Below are positions 60,696 to 64,000 of a stretch of DNA of 64,000 bases, piece by piece. This stretch comes from Rhizobium croatiense. GTDB taxonomy: Bacteria; Pseudomonadota; Alphaproteobacteria; Rhizobiales; Rhizobiaceae. The first letter of the stretch is position 1, and every line of letters starts with the position of its first letter. The notes beneath the pieces were generated by a model. The model was not told where the DNA came from and searched no databases. It was given only the letters and a program-made list of their open reading frames with translations. The translations under genes and the position numbers were made by a program. The stretch lies in assembly GCF_019793465.1 (NCBI RefSeq), contig NZ_JAILYJ010000023.1, positions 1 to 64,000 on the forward strand. Reading direction: 5' to 3'.

Positions 60696-60710
60696 ATAAG
60701 CAACGGTTAT
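60696..60710. promoter_or_regulatory. candidate LysR box (T-N11-A)
   Basis: ATAA (60696-60699) and TTAT (60707-60710) form an inverted repeat containing T-N11-A, the LysR binding core. It sits in the 229-base gap between the SDR operon and the divergent LysR gene. Confidence 0.4.
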
Positions 60711-60849
60711 GGAGCGGCGCGGCCTGCCGAAGAAGAGAAGGCGGCGATGCCGATACTCTCTCTCGGCCTTGCCTCGGGCCGCATCGCGTTGCAAAAGCAA
60801 TGCGCCTCTGCAAACATGATCCGCAGATCAGAATGGTACCCCGATCCCC

Positions 60850-61755
60850 ATGGACATCAGACGCCTCAAATCCTTCATCGTGATCGTCGACAGCGGCAGC
60901 ATCACACGAGCGGCGGATCTTTTGCATATCGCCCAGCCGGCGCTCAGCCAGCAGCTTGCAGCACTTGAGGAGCATTTCGGCCACAAGCTGCTGATCCGCA
61001 GCCAGCAGGGTGTCAGCATGACCGATGCCGGACACGCGGTATATCGCCATGCGCAGATCATCCTTCGGCAGATGGAGCAGGCGCAGGCCGATGCATCGGC
61101 CGCCGGCAATTCGCTTGCCGGGCGCGTCTCGGTCGGCCTCGTGCCGTTCAGCAGCGCGGCGACGCTCTCCGTCGATCTGCTGGCGGAAACCCGGAAACGG
61201 CATCCCGGTATTCTCCTGCACCTCACCGAAAGCGTCGGCCAGACCTACAGCCAGATGATCATGAACGGCCGGCTGGAGATGGCGCTTCTGCATGGAACCG
61301 GGCCGATCAAGGGCGTGCGGTTCGAACCGATCCTCAGCGAAGAGTTTTTCCTGGTCGCCCATCGCGATTTTGCCATCGAAGCGGATACGAAACCCGTCGC
61401 GGTCAACGCTCTCGACGGGATACCGCTGCTCCTGCCGCCGGCCTATAATTTCGTCCGCCGCGCGGTCGATACCGCCTTCACCCGCACGCGCACCAATCTG
61501 AAGGTCGTGGCGGAAGTCGAGATCGTCCGAACGCTTGCCCGCGCGGTCGGCAGCGGCCTCGGCGCGACGATCATGCCGAAGGCGATCGCCGATCGCATCG
61601 TCTCGGAATCGAGCGAGCCGCTGATCTGCCGGCTCGTCTCGCCGCGGATCGAAGAAACCCTGTCGCTCTGCGTTTCCGACCAGAATCCCTTGTCGGAACC
61701 GGCCCTTGCCGTCCGAGACATTCTTCTCGAATTGACGGCGCGGCTGAAAGCCTGA
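60850..61755 (+). CDS. LysR-family transcriptional regulator
   Basis: 301 residues. The N-terminal winged helix (RRLKSFIVIVDSGSITRAAD, then HIAQPALSQQLAALEEHFG) is at residues 4-42, and a type-2 periplasmic-binding-like effector domain follows (LVPFSSAATLSVDLLAETRK, LEMALLHG, LGATIMPKAIADRI). The form resembles the Nac/CbbR/TTT-like group that regulates amino-acid or aromatic catabolism. Divergence from the SDR-ABC operon marks that operon as its likely target. Confidence 0.9.
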   Translation: MDIRRLKSFIVIVDSGSITRAADLLHIAQPALSQQLAALEEHFGHKLLIRSQQGVSMTDAGHAVYRHAQIILRQMEQAQADASAAGNSLAGRVSVGLVPFSSAATLSVDLLAETRKRHPGILLHLTESVGQTYSQMIMNGRLEMALLHGTGPIKGVRFEPILSEEFFLVAHRDFAIEADTKPVAVNALDGIPLLLPPAYNFVRRAVDTAFTRTRTNLKVVAEVEIVRTLARAVGSGLGATIMPKAIADRIVSESSEPLICRLVSPRIEETLSLCVSDQNPLSEPALAVRDILLELTARLKA

Positions 61756-61769
61756 GAGGGGAGCGCCGG

Positions 61770-62972
61770 TCAGCGCATGTCCTTGCAGAACTGGGCGATC
61801 CGCGCGCAGCCCTCGCCGAGTTTTTCCATGCTTGTCGCGTAGGAAATGCGAAAGAAGGGGCTCATTCCGTAAGCCGCGCCTTGCACGGTCGCGACGTGAT
61901 GCTCCTCCACCAGCGCCATGACGAAATCGACGTCGGTCTCGATCCTGCGCCCGCCCTTGCTGGTCTTGCCGATCAGCCCCGATATGTTGGGATAGATATA
62001 GAAGGCGCCTTCGGGCCGATGGCAGCGCAGCCCTTCCACCGCGGATAATTTGTCGAGGACGAAGTCGCGTCGCGTCTTGTAGATCGCCGCCCGCTCCTTC
62101 AGCAGGTCCTGGGACCCGTCCAGCGCGGCGGTCGCCGCCGCCTGGGTCAGCGTCGCAATGCCGCCGCCATTCTGGCCGTTGACGTTGCTGATCGTCGAGA
62201 TCAGCTCTTTCGGTCCGGCGCAGAATCCGAGCCGCCAGCCGGTCATCGCGTAAGCCTTGGAGACGCCGTTCATCGTCAGGACGCGGTCGTAGAGCTTCGG
62301 CTCAACCTCCGCTATCGTGCAGAACTGGAAGTCGTCATAGACCAGGTGCTCATAGATGTCGTCGGTCATGATCCAGACATTGGGATGGCGCAGCATGACC
62401 TCGGCGATGGCGGCCATCTCCGCCCGGGAGCAGGCGGCTCCGGTCGGATTGTTCGGGAAGTTCAGGAAGAGCCATTTGGTGCGCGGCGTGATCGCCGCCT
62501 CCAAATCCTCAGGGCGCAGCTTGAAGCCGGCCTGCTCGTGGCAGGGGACTGCGACCGGCACGCCGCCGGCGAATTTGACGATGTCGGCATAGCTGACCCA
62601 GGAGGGTGTGGGAATGACGACCTCGTCGCCGGGGTTGCAGGTCGCCAGCATGGCGTTGAAGATCACCTGCTTGCCGCCGCCCGAGACGACGATCTGGCTG
62701 GCATCGTAGTCGAGATTGTTGTCGCGCTTGAACTTTTTGATGATGGCGGCCTTCAGCGCCGGGGTGCCGTCCATCGGCGGATATTTCGTATCGCCGGCAA
62801 GTGCAGCCGCATGGGCCGCCTCGATCGCGTGCGCCGGGGTGGGGAAATCCGGCTCGCCGGAGGAGAGGCTGACGACTTTGATCCCTTTGGCGGCCAATTC
62901 CCGGGCGCGCTGGGTCATGGCGGCGGATGCGGATATGGAGACGTTTCTCAGACGGTCGGCGATCACGGACAT
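61770..62972 (-). CDS. PLP-dependent aspartate aminotransferase family protein
   Basis: 400 residues, fold type I, class I/II aminotransferase. SLSSGEPDFPTPAHAIEAA, KYPPMDGTPALKAAI, FLNFPNNPTGAACS, WIMTDDIYEHLVYDD and the PLP-lysine motif NGVSKAYAMTGWRLGF near residue 240 are all in place, with RISYATSMEKL near the end. The exact amino donor is uncertain; aspartate/prephenate-type activity fits the subclass. It lies 59 bases after the pxpA stop on the same strand and may be co-transcribed. Confidence 0.88.
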   Translation of the reverse strand: MSVIADRLRNVSISASAAMTQRARELAAKGIKVVSLSSGEPDFPTPAHAIEAAHAAALAGDTKYPPMDGTPALKAAIIKKFKRDNNLDYDASQIVVSGGGKQVIFNAMLATCNPGDEVVIPTPSWVSYADIVKFAGGVPVAVPCHEQAGFKLRPEDLEAAITPRTKWLFLNFPNNPTGAACSRAEMAAIAEVMLRHPNVWIMTDDIYEHLVYDDFQFCTIAEVEPKLYDRVLTMNGVSKAYAMTGWRLGFCAGPKELISTISNVNGQNGGGIATLTQAAATAALDGSQDLLKERAAIYKTRRDFVLDKLSAVEGLRCHRPEGAFYIYPNISGLIGKTSKGGRRIETDVDFVMALVEEHHVATVQGAAYGMSPFFRISYATSMEKLGEGCARIAQFCKDMR

Positions 62973-63031
62973 CGGAATGGTCCTTCGGTGAGGGATTGGA
63001 ATAAAGACCGCCGGCGGGCGATCGGATTGCG

Positions 63032-63799
63032 TCAGTCGGCGAGTTCGGCGGCGGGCGCGAGTGTGGCGCCCGTGGCTTCGATCTCACCGCGCACGATGCC
63101 GGCGAGCTCAAGGGCGCCCGGCGTGTCGCTGTGAACGAGGATGGAGCGCGCCGGCATGGCGATCACAGCACCGTCGATGGTCTCGACGCTGCCGTCGAAC
63201 AGGAATTTTCGCACACGCGCACGCACGGCAGCTTCGTCCTTGATGACGGCGCCCGGGAGCCCGCGTGTGACAAGCCTGCCGCCGGCGTCATAGGCCCGGT
63301 CGGCGAGGAAAAGTGCCAGCGTTTTCAGGCGTGCGCGTTTGGCGGCCTGCTCGATCTCGCTGCCTGATGTGACGAAGACGACGAGAGTGGCGTCGACGGC
63401 GGCGATCGCATCCATCATCAGGTCGGCGAGGACAGGGTCGCGGTTGACCATATTGCCCATGGCCGCATGGAAACTGATATGGGAGACCGCGACCCGCTCG
63501 GCTTTGGCGATCGCCATCAGCGCGCCGAGCTGGTAGAGCATCTGCTGGCGAAGCTCGTCCGCCTGAAAGGGTAATTCGCGGCGGCCGAAGCCCAGCCGGT
63601 CGGGCAGGCCGGGGTGGGCGCCGATGCCGACGCCATTCAGCTTCGCCAACCGCACCATGCGCCCCATCGTATCGGGGTCGCCGCCGTGGAAACCGCAGGC
63701 GATATTGGCCGAGGAGACGATTTTCATCATCGCGTCATCGTCGCAGAGCCGGTAGGGGCCAAATCCTTCGCCCATGTCGGAATTCAGATCGATCTTCAT
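63032..63799 (-). CDS. pxpA: 5-oxoprolinase subunit A (LamB/YcsF family)
   Basis: 255 residues. KIDLNSDMGEGFGPYRLCDD at the start, ANIACGFHGGDPDTM near residue 33, GAHPGLPDRLGFGRRELPF, and FADRAYDAGGRL-like FLADRAYDAGGRLVTR are LamB/YcsF hallmarks. In the Pxp system subunit A acts with PxpB and PxpC to hydrolyse 5-oxoproline (pyroglutamate) to glutamate using ATP. AAAGGAGGAACTG precedes the ATG, and pxpC ends 21 bases upstream. Confidence 0.9.
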   Translation of the reverse strand: MKIDLNSDMGEGFGPYRLCDDDAMMKIVSSANIACGFHGGDPDTMGRMVRLAKLNGVGIGAHPGLPDRLGFGRRELPFQADELRQQMLYQLGALMAIAKAERVAVSHISFHAAMGNMVNRDPVLADLMMDAIAAVDATLVVFVTSGSEIEQAAKRARLKTLALFLADRAYDAGGRLVTRGLPGAVIKDEAAVRARVRKFLFDGSVETIDGAVIAMPARSILVHSDTPGALELAGIVRGEIEATGATLAPAAELAD

Positions 63800-63820
63800 C
63801 AGTTCCTCCTTTCGCCTCCC

Positions 63821-64000
63821 TTAGGCCATCGCCTTCAGGGCGCGCTTGACCATCCCAGATGTCAGCCTGACATCCTCGACATACCGGGCGACGGCCTGTT
63901 CGACTGTGCGCGCCTCCGCATGCGTCGACCGGACGAATTTCAGGCGGGCGCCGATGCGGGCCTGCCCGAGCCGCCAGAGGTCGCATTCGATCACCCCGGC
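63821..64000 (-). CDS. pxpC: 5-oxoprolinase subunit C / biotin-dependent carboxyltransferase-like protein, C-terminal fragment (runs off window)
   Basis: Only the last 59 codons are in the window. The frame reads VIECDLWRLGQARIGARLKF followed by a helical tail ending VKRALKAMA. The 'LGQARIGARLKF' pattern is the usual C-terminal strand set of PxpC (allophanate hydrolase subunit 2-like), and the position immediately before pxpA supports it. The gene continues beyond base 64000 on the minus strand. Confidence 0.65.
   Translation of the reverse strand, partial: AGVIECDLWRLGQARIGARLKFVRSTHAEARTVEQAVARYVEDVRLTSGMVKRALKAMA

Noticed and set aside
1..64000. CRISPR arrays, tRNA or rRNA genes, insertion sequences, attachment sites, plasmid replication genes
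   Set aside because: None seen: no regularly spaced direct repeats, no cloverleaf-like or 16S/23S-like sequence, no transposase or integrase motifs, no repABC-type genes.

Overview
The window reads as a gene-dense stretch (about 62% GC by eye) from a Rhizobiaceae genome, most likely the Rhizobium leguminosarum/etli group. The clearest pointer is the mctS-mctR / DUF3311-mctP arrangement, the monocarboxylate/alanine transport locus described in R. leguminosarum. The general style also fits: many ABC importers, each with its own local regulator and catabolic genes, ATGA start/stop overlaps, and frequent TTG/GTG starts. I saw no rRNA, tRNA, CRISPR array, insertion sequence or replication origin. 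Whether this is chromosome or a large plasmid cannot be told from the window.

Layout. 0-5 kb: the 3' end of a CocE/NonD hydrolase, an HSL-type esterase, and an ECF sigma factor coupled to a membrane-anchored VWA/DUF3520 protein. 5-6 kb: a two-gene 'mobile mystery protein' A/B cassette (HTH plus Fic domain). 6.2-17 kb: a sugar-acid regulon made of an SMP-30 lactonase, a LacI/GntR-type repressor, a 2-hydroxyacid dehydrogenase plus idonate dehydrogenase, a gluconate 5-dehydrogenase (IdnO-like), gluconokinase, a beta-hydroxyacid dehydrogenase, and a ribose-type ABC importer. Copies of the palindrome ATGTTATCGATAACAT, or variants of it, sit in front of every divergent unit and tie the regulon together. 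17-21 kb: a TPR-GGDEF diguanylate cyclase and a chemoreceptor. 21-25 kb: the mct locus.

25-30 kb: an Lrp regulator divergent from a polar amino-acid ABC importer and a homocysteine S-methyltransferase, followed by a dead VapC fragment. 30-34 kb: a sulfonate-type ABC importer with a flavin monooxygenase. 34.5-43.8 kb: an IclR regulator and an eight-gene operon (ABC sugar importer, amidohydrolase, DSD1-like PLP enzyme, RidA, AstE/DoeB-like deacylase) whose substrate I cannot name. 43.8-55.9 kb: an inositol/keto-sugar type cluster (TIM-barrel isomerases, two Gfo/Idh/MocA dehydrogenases, a ribose-type ABC importer, a LacI regulator) that carries several signs of decay. These are an IolD C-terminal remnant, a frameshifted monooxygenase start, and a pair of compensating frameshifts in the ABC ATPase. 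56-61.8 kb: an RraA-like aldolase and an amino-acid ABC importer with an SDR, divergent from a LysR regulator. 61.8-64 kb: an aminotransferase and the pxpA/pxpC 5-oxoprolinase genes, the last cut by the window edge.

Taken together the region is a catabolic archive: six ABC importers and one sodium-symporter-type permease, almost all next to a dedicated regulator (LacI x2, Lrp, IclR, LysR, MctSR) and the enzymes that would feed the imported compound into central metabolism.
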